NCBI RefSeq assembly: GCF_902859945.1
Contig: NZ_CADIKL010000015.1
Location: 62,001 to 126,000 of the forward strand
Source of the DNA: Paraburkholderia caffeinitolerans
GTDB taxonomy: Bacteria; Pseudomonadota; Gammaproteobacteria; Burkholderiales; Burkholderiaceae
Direction of reading: 5' to 3'
DNA length: 64,000 nucleotides
The notes beneath the pieces were generated by a model. That model made no database searches. It was not told where the DNA came from and was given only the letters and a program-made list of their open reading frames with translations. Position 1 is the stretch's first letter. Each line of letters begins with the position of its first letter. A program made the position numbers and the translations under genes. This document shows positions 15,982 through 25,067 of this stretch, piece by piece.

Positions 15982-18219
15982 TTGCCGTTTCCGATTCCCG
16001 ACCGCCGTATGCGCAGGACGCTGGCGCTCGCAGCACTCAGTGCGTTCGTTTGCACCTCTTCGGTACAGACCCTCGCCGCGCCGCAACTCAATGTAACGAC
16101 ATCGTGGATCGGCAACACGTTTGGCAATGGCCAAGGGACGTGGACGCAGATCAACATCACCGCCATCGCCGTGACGCCGGAGGGCAAGGTCTACACCGAC
16201 GCCCCCTGGGACGAGAGCGGCGCTGAAATCAGCGCGTATCAGGACGGCAAGATGCTGGGCTTTGCCGGCGGCACCCATGGTTGGGGCGGATACGGCGGCA
16301 ACGCCGTGGCCGTGAATAGCCGCTTTCTGTACGCGGCCGTGGCGGTGGGCAATGAACGCGGGCATCTGATCGGACCAGGTATCTGGCCCGAAAAGGGGCG
16401 CCAGTGGTTCGGCGTCACGCGCCGTCCGATCGATGAACCGAAGCGCGCGGCGGCCTTCCAGCCTTCGCCGGATCCGACCAATCCGCACGCGCAACTCGCG
16501 GGCGCATTCCTCAAGATCGCTGACCTGCCGGCTGTTTCGCATCCCGATCTGGGCGCGCCTGCCGATGTAGGCGGACTCGCGGCCACCGATTCGCTGCTTT
16601 ACGTGAGCCACACCACGGCGAATCGCATCGAGGTGTACGACGCGAACGCCATGCAGCGCAAGTCGCAATTCGACGTGCACGAGCCGGGCAAGATCGCGAT
16701 TGCGGGCGACGGCTCGCTGTGGGTGATCACGGGCAGCGTGACCGATTCGAAGCCGCGCATCGCGCACTATTCCGCCGAGGGCAAGTTGCTCTCGAACACG
16801 ATCGAGCTGCCCGCCGATTCGGTGCCCGTGGACGTGGCCGTGGATCCTTCGCAGCGCGTTCTGGTGGCGGACAATGGCCCGCGCCAGCAGATCCTCATCT
16901 ACTCGCGTGAGGGCGGTGGCTACAAGCAGAGCGGCACGCTCGGCGAGCGCGGCGGCATTTTCTCGGGCCCGTCGAACGTTGTGGGCCGGCCGGGGCCGGG
17001 CCGTTTCAACGGTCTGACCGGCGTGGGCACGGATGCGAAGGGCAACATCTACGTGTCGACCAACGGTATCGGCCCGCGCCACGGCACCATCGGCGCGGGG
17101 TTGGGCGCGACGCTCGAAAGCTATACGCCTGCCGGCAAGCGCCTCTGGAACGTGGAAGGACTGCTGTTCGTGGACGGCGCATGGGTGGACCCTTCGCGGC
17201 CCAACAGCGTTTATACCGGCAACAAGCGCTTCGAACTCGATCTGTCGAAGCCGCCGGGGCAGGACTGGAAATACGTAGGGTTCCTGTCTAATCGCTTCAA
17301 GTATCCGCAGGACCCGGTGTTTAACGGCGACATGTGGCCGGGCTTGCCCACCGCACGCGAGTTGAACGGTCACACGTTCCTCTATCTCACCGACATGTAT
17401 GCGGATCACCTGAAGATCTACCGCTTCGATCCGCAGCGTGACGGCGAGACCGCGATTCCATCGGGCTTCATCGCGGGGCGCGCGCGGCCCGTGCAAAAAG
17501 TGCCGAATGCACCGCCGGGCGGCGACTGGATCTGGCGCGACGCCAACGGCAACGGTGCGTTCGACGCCAACGAATTCACCCGCTATCCGGGTCCCGGTCA
17601 CCTGGCCGGCGGCTGGGGCTGGTGGATCGATACGCGCGGCGACATCTGGCGCGCGCGCGACAACAAGGGCATCACGCGCTTCCGCTTTGGCGGCATCGAC
17701 GCGAAGGGCAACCCGATCTACTCGTACGACAAGGCTGATCAGTACCCGATGCCCGCGCCGTTTACCGAGGTGCATCGCGCGATCTACGACCCGAAGACCG
17801 ACTCGCTCTACGTGGCGGGCTACACCGCCGACGCGCCGCACGATCCGGGCTTCGTGAAGGAAGCGGGCCGCGTGCTGGTGCGCTACGACAAGTGGTCGAG
17901 CGGCAACCCGCAGCAGGCCTGGCTGCTGCATCTGCCCTGGGACCCCAAGGCCAAGCCGCCGGTCACGCCGGCGGGCGTCACCGTGGAAGGGCAGTACGTA
18001 TTCATGGTTGAGCCCGCGGGCAACGTCCACGTTTTCGACAAGGACAGCGCGAAGGAGATCGGGACCTTCGGTCCAGGCCCGGAAGTCGGCAATACCTCGG
18101 GCTGGGTGGACGTGCCCTTCGGCATTACCGCGAACCGTCAGCCCAATGGCGAATACCTGATCTTCGTTGAAGAAGACGCGCGCGGCAAAGTGATGATGTA
18201 CCGCTGGAAGCCGGCCTGA
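15982..18219 (+). CDS. bceP: Secreted beta-propeller-like protein of the EPS locus (BceP-like), TTG start
   Basis: 745 residues. TTG 15982 is preceded by a strong GGAGGA at 15970-15975; the first in-frame ATG (16009) has none, so TTG is the likely start. A Sec signal ends around Ala33 (QTLAAP). The mature protein reads as repeated beta-strand units of NHL/propeller style (GLAATDSLLYVSH, VAVDPSQRVLVADNG, GVGTDAKGNIYVST). Residues 520-532, DANGNGAFDANEF, form a near-perfect EF-hand calcium loop. No catalytic motif is recognised. Position and length fit bceP of the cepacian cluster, whose role is not settled to my knowledge; polymer binding or processing in the periplasm is an inference. Confidence 0.75.
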   Translation: MPFPIPDRRMRRTLALAALSAFVCTSSVQTLAAPQLNVTTSWIGNTFGNGQGTWTQINITAIAVTPEGKVYTDAPWDESGAEISAYQDGKMLGFAGGTHGWGGYGGNAVAVNSRFLYAAVAVGNERGHLIGPGIWPEKGRQWFGVTRRPIDEPKRAAAFQPSPDPTNPHAQLAGAFLKIADLPAVSHPDLGAPADVGGLAATDSLLYVSHTTANRIEVYDANAMQRKSQFDVHEPGKIAIAGDGSLWVITGSVTDSKPRIAHYSAEGKLLSNTIELPADSVPVDVAVDPSQRVLVADNGPRQQILIYSREGGGYKQSGTLGERGGIFSGPSNVVGRPGPGRFNGLTGVGTDAKGNIYVSTNGIGPRHGTIGAGLGATLESYTPAGKRLWNVEGLLFVDGAWVDPSRPNSVYTGNKRFELDLSKPPGQDWKYVGFLSNRFKYPQDPVFNGDMWPGLPTARELNGHTFLYLTDMYADHLKIYRFDPQRDGETAIPSGFIAGRARPVQKVPNAPPGGDWIWRDANGNGAFDANEFTRYPGPGHLAGGWGWWIDTRGDIWRARDNKGITRFRFGGIDAKGNPIYSYDKADQYPMPAPFTEVHRAIYDPKTDSLYVAGYTADAPHDPGFVKEAGRVLVRYDKWSSGNPQQAWLLHLPWDPKAKPPVTPAGVTVEGQYVFMVEPAGNVHVFDKDSAKEIGTFGPGPEVGNTSGWVDVPFGITANRQPNGEYLIFVEEDARGKVMMYRWKPA

Positions 18220-18272
18220 GGGTCGCCCGCGGACTGAGCATTGCAAGCCGCGCCGCACGCTACGGAATACAT

Positions 18273-19739
18273 ATGGATAAGGGAATACTGCGCAACGTCG
18301 CGATCAATTTGTTTGGCCTCGTGCTGCCGACCTTCGTGTCGCTGGTCACGGTGCCGCCGTACATCAAGATGCTCGGCGTCGACCGCTACGGCGTGATCGC
18401 GCTCGTGTGGACGCTGATCGGCTATTTCAGCGTGCTCGATCTGGGCATGAGCATGGCCGCGCAGAACCAGATTTCGAAGGCCTATGCATCGAAGGACGCC
18501 GAAGCCTGCGAGCGCGTGTTCTGGAGCGCGTTCTGGCTCAACTTCATCACCGGCGCGGTGGGCGGGCTCTTGATCTACTCGGGCGGCGCGCTCTATACCG
18601 CGTACTTCACGCACGTGACGCCCGAGCTGCGCCACGAGGTCTATCTCGCGCTGCCGTGGCTCGCGGTGGCGATTCCCATCGCGAATGTCTCGTGGGTGTT
18701 CGCGGGCGCGATCAACGGCGCGGAACGCTTTGGCATCTACAACACGAACCAGACGCTGGGCACGTTCCTGTTCCAGCTGCTGCCGCTCGGCGCGGCATGG
18801 GCGATTGCGCCGAACCTGCAAACCGTGATTGCCGCCGCCGTGCTGGCGCGCCTGCTGGCGGGCCTGCTGCTCGGGCGCGCCGCGCTGCGCGTGCTCGGCA
18901 TCAAGCACGTGCGCGGGCCGCGCTTCGACACCTCGAAGGCGCTGTTCAATTTCGGCGGCTGGATGCTGGTTTCCAGCCTCACGATGACGGTTGCCGATTC
19001 GCTCGACCGCATGATGCTGGGCGCGGGCATGGGCGCGCGTTTCGTCACCTATTACACGGTGCCGCAGAACCTCGTGACGCGCCTGAACCTGGTGCCCAAC
19101 GCGCTCGGGCGCACGCTGTTTCCGCGTCTTTCCGCGCTGCACCGCGAGCATGCCGATGAAATCGCGGCGCAGTCGCTGCAGTTTCTCAACGCGGTTTTCA
19201 CGCCGGTCGCGATTGGCGCGATCGTGGTGCTCGAGCCCTTCCTGCGCGTGTGGGTGGGCCCCGTTATCGCCGGGCATGGCGCGCCGGTCGGCCGCTTCCT
19301 GATCGTCGCCGTCTGGCTGATCGGGCAGGCGGGCGTCACGCGCATCCTGATCCAGTCGCAGAACAATCCGGCCGCCGCCGCGCGCGTGGGTCTTGTCGAA
19401 CTGCCGCTTTACGCCGGCCTGCTGTGGCTGGGCATTTCGCGTTTCGGCCTGCCCGGCGCCGCTGCGGCGGTGCTGTTCCGCGCGCTCTTCGATTACGTCG
19501 TGTTGCTGTGGCTCTCGCGTATTCACAGCCGCACGATCGTAGTCGACATGTTCGCACACCTGAGCTTTCTGGCCGCCGCGCTCGCGATTGCGTGGTGGCT
19601 GCCCGACGCGATCTATGCGATCGGCGCGGGCGTCGTGCTGGCGCTGGCCAACTGCGTGTGGTCGGTGGCGACCACGCCGCTGCTGCGCGGCTACGCCCGC
19701 TCTCTCCTGTTTCGTCTGAACCTACGGAAAAGCGCATGA
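18273..19739 (+). CDS. bceQ: Wzx-type repeat-unit flippase (BceQ)
   Basis: 488 residues with about 12-14 membrane helices. The opening GILRNVAINLFGLVLPTFVSL and LDLGMSMAAQNQISKAYA are typical of the polysaccharide transporter/MOP superfamily. It should flip the completed lipid-linked cepacian repeat unit to the periplasm for BceI. The start ATG 18273 follows bceP by 53 bases; the stop overlaps the bceR start (ATGA). There is no other Wzx candidate in the window. Confidence 0.88.
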   Translation: MDKGILRNVAINLFGLVLPTFVSLVTVPPYIKMLGVDRYGVIALVWTLIGYFSVLDLGMSMAAQNQISKAYASKDAEACERVFWSAFWLNFITGAVGGLLIYSGGALYTAYFTHVTPELRHEVYLALPWLAVAIPIANVSWVFAGAINGAERFGIYNTNQTLGTFLFQLLPLGAAWAIAPNLQTVIAAAVLARLLAGLLLGRAALRVLGIKHVRGPRFDTSKALFNFGGWMLVSSLTMTVADSLDRMMLGAGMGARFVTYYTVPQNLVTRLNLVPNALGRTLFPRLSALHREHADEIAAQSLQFLNAVFTPVAIGAIVVLEPFLRVWVGPVIAGHGAPVGRFLIVAVWLIGQAGVTRILIQSQNNPAAAARVGLVELPLYAGLLWLGISRFGLPGAAAAVLFRALFDYVVLLWLSRIHSRTIVVDMFAHLSFLAAALAIAWWLPDAIYAIGAGVVLALANCVWSVATTPLLRGYARSLLFRLNLRKSA

Positions 19740-22354
19740 GTCACGAATTGATCGACGAAGTGGCGCCGTCCGAAAGCGCTGCCGCGCCCGTTCAACGGCG
19801 CAATACCCACACCGATATCCACGCCGATGTCCACGCCGATGTCCACGCCGATGTCCACGCCGATGTCCACGCCGATGTCCGCAGCGAATCCACGGCCACC
19901 GCGCCGCGGCCGCCGTACGAAGCGAGCTCCGTGCGTCACGTGCATCCGACGCGTGCCGCGAACCGCAAGCCGCGCGTGGCCATCGTGCACGACTGGCTCG
20001 TTACCTACGCGGGCGCAGAGCGCGTGCTCGAGCAGATCATCGATTGCTTCCCCGACGCGGACCTGTTCTCGGTGGTCGATTTCGTCGAGGAAAAGGACCG
20101 CAAGTTCCTGCGCGGCAAGCGCGCGACCACCTCGTTCATTCAGCGCCTGCCGAAGGCGCGCACGAAGTACCGCGCGTATCTGCCATTCATGCCGCTCGCG
20201 ATCGAGCAGCTCGACGTTTCGGGCTACGACGTGGTCATTTCGAGCTCGCATGCGGTGGCCAAGGGCGTGCTGACCGGCCCCGACCAGTTTCACATCAGCT
20301 ACGTGCATTCGCCGATCCGCTACGCGTGGGATCTCCAGCACCAGTATCTGCAGGAGTCGCAACTCACGCGCGGGCCGAAGTCGATGCTCGCGCGCCTGAT
20401 TCTTCACTACATCCGCAACTGGGACGTGCGCACGGCCAATTCGGTCGATCAGTTCGTGGCGAACTCGTCGTTCATCGCGCGGCGCATTCACAAGGTGTAT
20501 CAGCGCGAGGCCGAGGTGGTGTATCCGCCCGTCGACGTCGATTCGTTCGAACTCGAGACGAGCAAGGAAGATTTTTATCTGACCGCTTCGCGGCTCGTGC
20601 CGTACAAGAAGATCGACCTCATCGTGGAGGCGTTCTCGCGCATGCCGGGCAAGCGCCTCGTGGTGATCGGCGACGGTCCCGACATGCAGAAGGTGCGTGC
20701 GAAAGCCGGCCCGAATGTCGAGGTGATGGGCTATCAGCCGTTCTCGGTGCTGCACGATCGCATGCGCCGCGCGAAGGCATTTGTATTCGCGGCTGAAGAG
20801 GACTTCGGCATCTCGGTCGTGGAAGCGCAGGCGTGCGGCACACCCGTGATCGCCTACGGCAAGGGCGGGGCGCTCGAAACCGTGCGCGATTCGGGTCCGC
20901 ACCCCACGGGGCTGTTCTTCGAGGAGCAGCGCGCCGAGTCCATCATCGCGGCGGTCGAGTCGTTCGAGCGCGATCCGAAGCGCTTTCGCGCCGAGGATTG
21001 CCGCGCCAATGCCGAGCAGTTTTCCGCGACGCATTTCCGCGAGCAATTCTTCGCGCGTGTGGCGCGGGCCGTGCCGGCTATCGCCGAGGTCGGGCTGCCG
21101 CGCGCTCGCGCGCCGAAAGTTTCCGATACGCACGGGACGTCCAGTGCGGGCGGTGACGATGACGAAGGCGGACACCCCGCGACCCAAAACGCGCCCCGTG
21201 TGCTGGCGATCGACCAGAGCGGCGTGCTGGGCGGCGCGGAGCTTTCGCTGCTGGAAGTGGTGAAGGGGCTGCGGGCGCGCATCGAAGTGCTGCTGTTCAA
21301 CGACGGGCCGTTTCGCGAAGCGCTGGACGCCGCGGGCGCGCGCGTGGACGTGCTCGATTCGGGCGCGCTGCGCAACGTGCGCCGCGATGGCGGCGCGGTG
21401 CCGAAACTTGGCGTGCTGGCGGGCATTGCCGCGCTGGTGCGCGAGACGCGTCGCCGCGCGCGTGGCGCCGACGTGCTCTACGCAAACACGCAGCGCGCGA
21501 TGGTGATCGGCGTGCTGGCAGGCAAGCTCGCGCGCAAGCCGGTGGTCTGGCATCTGCGCGATATCGTGAGCGACGAGCATTTCGGGCGCGTGCAGCGCGC
21601 CGTCATCAAGGGCTGCGCGAAACTCGGCCTCGCGCATGTGATCGCGAACTCGCACGCTTCGGCGCAGGTGTTTTCGGAACTCACGAACTTCGACTCGCGG
21701 CGCATCGACGTCGTGCACAACGGCGTGGACGAGTCGCCGTTCCGCGCGCTCGCGCGCGTGCCGCAGGCGCAGTTGCGCGCCCAGATCGGTCTGCCGGAGG
21801 ACGCGTTTCTGGTGGGCGCGTTCAGCCGGCTCGCCCGCTGGAAGGGGCAGCACGTGCTGCTCGAGGCGCTGCTGCTCGAGCCGCGCGCGCATGCCGTGTT
21901 CGTCGGCGCGCCGTTGTTCGGCGAAGACGCCTACGCGCAGGAATTGCGCGAATTCGTGGCCGCGCGCGGGCTTGCGGACCGTGTCCATTTTCTCGGCTTC
22001 CGGCACGACATCGCGGCCTGCATGCGCGCGATGGACGTGATCGCGCATACCTCGATCACGCCGGAGCCGTTTGGGCGCGTGGTGGTGGAAGGCATGCTCG
22101 CGCAGCGGCCCGTGGTGGCTTCGCGCGACGGTGGCGTGAAGGAGATCGTCGAGCATGGCAAGAGCGGCTTGCTCTGTACGCCGGGCGACGCGCAGGAGCT
22201 TGCGCGCACCATTTCCGCTCTGTGCGATGACGAAACATTGCGCGAACGGCTCGCGGAAAATGGGCTTGCTGTGGCGCGTGAGCGCTTTGGCAAGGAGCAG
22301 TACGTGGAAGCGGTTGGGCGCGTGCTGGATGGAGTGGTAATGCGCGCGCGATAG
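19736..22354 (+). CDS. bceR: Two-domain family 4 glycosyltransferase (BceR)
   Basis: 872 residues from ATG 19736, which overlaps the bceQ stop; the frame is open further upstream, but that lies over bceQ. Residues 1-80 are a disordered, His/Asp-rich linker. Domain 1 (about 80-460) begins VAIVHDWLVTYAGAERV and has EX7E at 355-363 (EDFGISVVE). Domain 2 (about 485-872) begins VLAIDQSGVLGGAELSLLEV and has EX7E at 777-785 (EPFGRVVVE). Two full GT4 domains in one chain suggest that it adds two sugars in sequence. The linker holds a 12-bp tandem repeat encoding (DVHA)n. A strong terminator follows at 22400. Confidence 0.87.
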   Translation: MSHELIDEVAPSESAAAPVQRRNTHTDIHADVHADVHADVHADVHADVRSESTATAPRPPYEASSVRHVHPTRAANRKPRVAIVHDWLVTYAGAERVLEQIIDCFPDADLFSVVDFVEEKDRKFLRGKRATTSFIQRLPKARTKYRAYLPFMPLAIEQLDVSGYDVVISSSHAVAKGVLTGPDQFHISYVHSPIRYAWDLQHQYLQESQLTRGPKSMLARLILHYIRNWDVRTANSVDQFVANSSFIARRIHKVYQREAEVVYPPVDVDSFELETSKEDFYLTASRLVPYKKIDLIVEAFSRMPGKRLVVIGDGPDMQKVRAKAGPNVEVMGYQPFSVLHDRMRRAKAFVFAAEEDFGISVVEAQACGTPVIAYGKGGALETVRDSGPHPTGLFFEEQRAESIIAAVESFERDPKRFRAEDCRANAEQFSATHFREQFFARVARAVPAIAEVGLPRARAPKVSDTHGTSSAGGDDDEGGHPATQNAPRVLAIDQSGVLGGAELSLLEVVKGLRARIEVLLFNDGPFREALDAAGARVDVLDSGALRNVRRDGGAVPKLGVLAGIAALVRETRRRARGADVLYANTQRAMVIGVLAGKLARKPVVWHLRDIVSDEHFGRVQRAVIKGCAKLGLAHVIANSHASAQVFSELTNFDSRRIDVVHNGVDESPFRALARVPQAQLRAQIGLPEDAFLVGAFSRLARWKGQHVLLEALLLEPRAHAVFVGAPLFGEDAYAQELREFVAARGLADRVHFLGFRHDIAACMRAMDVIAHTSITPEPFGRVVVEGMLAQRPVVASRDGGVKEIVEHGKSGLLCTPGDAQELARTISALCDDETLRERLAENGLAVARERFGKEQYVEAVGRVLDGVVMRAR
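19814..19885 (+). repeat. 12-bp in-frame tandem repeat encoding (DVHA)n in bceR
   Basis: Six 12-base units: one variant (GATATCCACGCC), four perfect GATGTCCACGCC (19826-19873) and one decayed (GATGTCCGCAGC). They encode alternating Asp/His pairs. Length change by slippage would stay in frame. Confidence 0.92.
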
Positions 22355-22399
22355 GGCTTCGCGAAAGAGGTGCAGGGCCGTTGAAGCACGACGGCGAGG

Positions 22400-22431
22400 G
22401 CGGGGCCATGCAAGTGGCCCCGCTTTTTCTT
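22400..22431 (+). terminator. Intrinsic terminator after bceR
   Basis: Arms GCGGGGCCA / TGGCCCCGC around TGCAAG, followed by TTTTTCTT. It lies 46 bases after the bceR stop and closes the bceP-bceQ-bceR unit. Confidence 0.9.
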
Positions 22432-22550
22432 GATGGGGGCGTCGCGGATTTCAGGGAGACCGATTGCGATCAGGCTGCGGTCGCCCTGGAAGGCCGGTCG
22501 ACGGGGCGCTCAAGATCGTCGACAATTGCGTTTTCATTCGGCGGCTCATC

Positions 22551-23162
22551 ATGGACTACATTTCGACATTGCTTACGCTTGCCGGGGTGCTACTGCTGAG
22601 CGTGGCCAGTCCAGGTCCTAACTTTGTGATCGTGACATCCAGCGCTGCGGTATCACGGCGTGCCGGCATGGCGACCGGGATCGGGCTTGCTGCGGCCTCG
22701 GGCACGTGGGCATTGATCGCTATCACCGGGCTCCGCCTTGTTTTCTCGCACACCACCTGGATCGAGGCGGCGCTGCGATTTGCGGGTGCGGTCTATCTGA
22801 TCTGGCTCGGCATCAAAATGATTCGGACCGCGCGCCAACCGTTACCCGATCAGGACAGGTCCACCACTTCAGATTGGAGCGCCGCGAAAAAGGGCTATCT
22901 GGTGAGCATGACAAACCCGAAATCCGTTGCGTTCTACGGGAGTGTGTTTGCGCTGCTGGTACCCGCGCACGCGCCCACATGGCTGGGCGTAGCGGTGGTA
23001 GGCCTTGCGGTTGGCATCTCCTGCGGCTGGTACTGCGCCATGGCCCTGCTCGCGTCCCACCCCGCCATCAGGCTGACACTGATTCGCCGCAAAGCGGTGC
23101 TCGACTCCACGGCCGGCGTGGTGTTGGTGGCGCTTGGCAGCCGCATGCTCGTCACGCGCTAA
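22551..23162 (+). CDS. LysE/RhtB family amino-acid exporter
   Basis: 203 residues, about six membrane segments. The start MDYISTLLTLAGVLLLSVASPGPN carries the family's SPGP motif, and SMTNPKSVAFYGSVFA matches the conserved NPK segment. Family members export amino acids or homoserine lactones; the substrate is not predictable here. It lies between the bceR terminator and the converging acyltransferase, so it is probably not part of EPS synthesis. The start was taken at the ATG giving the family-typical N-terminus; upstream codons are not supported by a ribosome site. Confidence 0.85.
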   Translation: MDYISTLLTLAGVLLLSVASPGPNFVIVTSSAAVSRRAGMATGIGLAAASGTWALIAITGLRLVFSHTTWIEAALRFAGAVYLIWLGIKMIRTARQPLPDQDRSTTSDWSAAKKGYLVSMTNPKSVAFYGSVFALLVPAHAPTWLGVAVVGLAVGISCGWYCAMALLASHPAIRLTLIRRKAVLDSTAGVVLVALGSRMLVTR

Positions 23163-23195
23163 GCGTCGTATCCGAAGGCACACTTCCTCCGCCCC

Positions 23196-24356
23196 TCACG
23201 CCGCCCGCTTGCGCAACCGCGCAGCAACATTAAGCGCCGGCAACTCAAAGAGCCGATAAAACACCCACGCAATGGGCAGCACGGCGAGCGTGAAGCCGAA
23301 CGAAGCCCAGATCGAGGTCTGCAGGGTCGAACGGAACAGCAGCGAGCCGAGCAGCACGAACAGCGGCAGGTGGATCAGGTAGAGCGAATAGCTGAACGCG
23401 CCGAGCTTCGAAAACGCCTGCATGATCACGCCGCCGGTAGCGGGCGGCCGCGCGAGCGCCTTCACGAGATAGCACGCGAAAGAGCAGGCCCAGAGCTGAA
23501 ATGCGCCGTACTGCCCGAAGTGAAACGCCACGCAACCGGCCACCGCGAAAAGCGCCGAGGCCACATAGGCGAAGCGAAAACCCTCCGAGCCACGCAGACG
23601 CGCTTCGGCAATCCACGCGCCGAGCATCCACGAGAACCAGTACGACGTGAAGAGAACGATGTCGTGCCGTGCGAGCGTGAGCGCGGAAACCACGTTGATG
23701 GCGGCAATGCCGAGGAGCACCGTATTGAACCCGACGCGGCGCCGCACGGCGAAAAGCAGCGGATAGAGCAGATAAAACTGCACTTCGAGCGAGAGCGTCC
23801 AGAGCGCGCCGTTCGAGCCGTAGGTCGGGCCCGCCACGCCTTGCAGCGAGAACAGATTGACGAGGAACGCGCGCGGCCCGATATCGAGAATCTTGTGGCT
23901 CACGGGCGTCATCGTGAGGCTGAACGAATCGGCCACGAAGGTGAGCACGAGCGCGGCAAGCAGCACCGGATAGATCCGCACGAGGCGGCGCAGCCAGAAT
24001 TGTCCGGCGTCGAGCCGGAAATCGGGGTTTTTCAGCAGACGCGCCGCGCCGCTACGGTGAATGCAATAGCCGCTGATGACGAAAAAGATCGGCACGCCGG
24101 CCGATCCCCATGCGACGGGAAATGTGAGCCACGCGGCAATCGTACCGGGGTTCGCGAGGCTCGCGTGGATCTGGTGGAAGGCGCCCATGCCGATCCAGGT
24201 GACCTGGCGGCAATGGAAATACGCAACCAGCAGGGCGGCGAAGCCGCGCAGCGCGTCGATCAGGTGATCGCTTGCGATGCTGGCCGCTGCGGGCCGCGCG
24301 GCGGCGGGCATGGCGGTTGCTCGGGGCAGGACGGTTTCGAGTGCGGGATCGCTCAT
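23196..24356 (-). CDS. bceS: Membrane acyltransferase 3 family protein (BceS)
   Basis: 386 residues with roughly ten membrane segments. ALRGFAALLVAYFHC has the family Arg and His, and GVPIFFVISGYCIHR is the conserved loop. The first 30 residues are Ala/Pro-rich and cytoplasmic. It is the second acyltransferase of the locus and would add acyl groups at a site different from BceO. Gene order beside bceR and galU fits bceS. Transcribed toward lysE; its start faces the small ORF at 24598. Confidence 0.84.
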   Translation of the reverse strand: MSDPALETVLPRATAMPAAARPAAASIASDHLIDALRGFAALLVAYFHCRQVTWIGMGAFHQIHASLANPGTIAAWLTFPVAWGSAGVPIFFVISGYCIHRSGAARLLKNPDFRLDAGQFWLRRLVRIYPVLLAALVLTFVADSFSLTMTPVSHKILDIGPRAFLVNLFSLQGVAGPTYGSNGALWTLSLEVQFYLLYPLLFAVRRRVGFNTVLLGIAAINVVSALTLARHDIVLFTSYWFSWMLGAWIAEARLRGSEGFRFAYVASALFAVAGCVAFHFGQYGAFQLWACSFACYLVKALARPPATGGVIMQAFSKLGAFSYSLYLIHLPLFVLLGSLLFRSTLQTSIWASFGFTLAVLPIAWVFYRLFELPALNVAARLRKRAA

Positions 24357-24597
24357 TGGGGGGGCGTGCGTGATGATGGGAGGCTACCCGGCGATCATAG
24401 GAGTCTCGCGCGAGGAAATTATGCGAAAGTTTTTCAAAAAGTATTCAGGGCAATTATTTGCAATAGCGGGCGATGGCGTAAAAAATCCGTAATTTCGCCG
24501 AAATCGAAAAATAAAATCTTGTAACGCGAAAGCGATTTATTTGTGTGATTTGAAATGCTAATTTGATGGGGATCGCCTTAGGTCGATGGAGATTTCG

Positions 24598-24741
24598 ATG
24601 AACCTGCATTTGCTGGCCGGCATTGCCGTGCTGTTGATTCTCGTCGCGGTGTCGGCGTATCGCGAGGCGCTTCGCAATGAGCCTATCCGGCGTTCGCGCA
24701 CGCAAACGGGCGGCTTGCCGCCCGCCGACGAAGTCGAGTAG
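24598..24741 (+). CDS. 47-residue single-span small membrane protein
   Basis: ATG with GGAG six bases upstream opens a 47-codon frame beginning MNLHLLAGIAVLLILVAVSA, a single membrane helix, then a charged tail (YREALRNEPIRRSRTQ) and ending PPADEVE. Hydropathy, ribosome site and high third-position GC support a real gene. It lies between bceS and galU. A strong hairpin (CGGGCGG/CCGCCCG, 24706-24723) overlaps its 3' end. No family recognised; a role in EPS synthesis would be guesswork from location. Confidence 0.6.
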   Translation: MNLHLLAGIAVLLILVAVSAYREALRNEPIRRSRTQTGGLPPADEVE

Positions 24742-25067
24742 ACTGCGCGGCCATGCAATATCTGAATTGCGTCGCCATATAGCGCCACGATTGCAAGTCA
24801 GCTTGAAACCTGCTTGCTTGCCATTTGGAAATAATGGGAAACCGGATCAGGAAATTCATGCCGATTATCCGGGGCGCATGGCAATCAATCAGGCAATAAT
24901 TTCCGCTGGTCTGCTTGACCTTCACAATCGGAATTTCGTCCAATTTTTTTCGTGCTGGACGGACCCGACCCTTTTGAAAATAAAAACTACCCCATAGACC
25001 CCTCGGGGACGCCGGCTTGCCTTGCTGCGAGACCGTTACTCAAACGATCGAAGTGGGAATGAACATC
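24742..25067. other. galU upstream region
   Basis: 326 bases without a supported gene. It is AT-rich compared with its neighbours and ends in a short CCCCTCGGGG element near 24999. TTGACC at 24915-24920 lacks a good -10 at normal spacing, so I do not call a promoter. Confidence 0.4.

Noticed and set aside
15652..18258. Very long open frame antisense to bceP (868 codons), and similar antisense frames over bceF, bceH, bceR and gabD
   Set aside because: High GC with G/C at third positions keeps complementary frames open. Their translations are Arg/His/Ala-rich without domains, while the sense frames have clear motifs.
19250..19735. Upstream extension of the bceR frame
   Set aside because: It overlaps bceQ in another frame and lacks structure; ATG 19736 overlaps the bceQ stop, as is usual in this locus.
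19814..19885. Regular repeats considered as a CRISPR-like array
   Set aside because: Units are 12 bases, contiguous with no spacers, and in frame inside a coding sequence.
24885..24902. Sigma-54 promoter (TGGCA-like) before galU
   Set aside because: The spacing and the TTGC element do not match the -24/-12 consensus.
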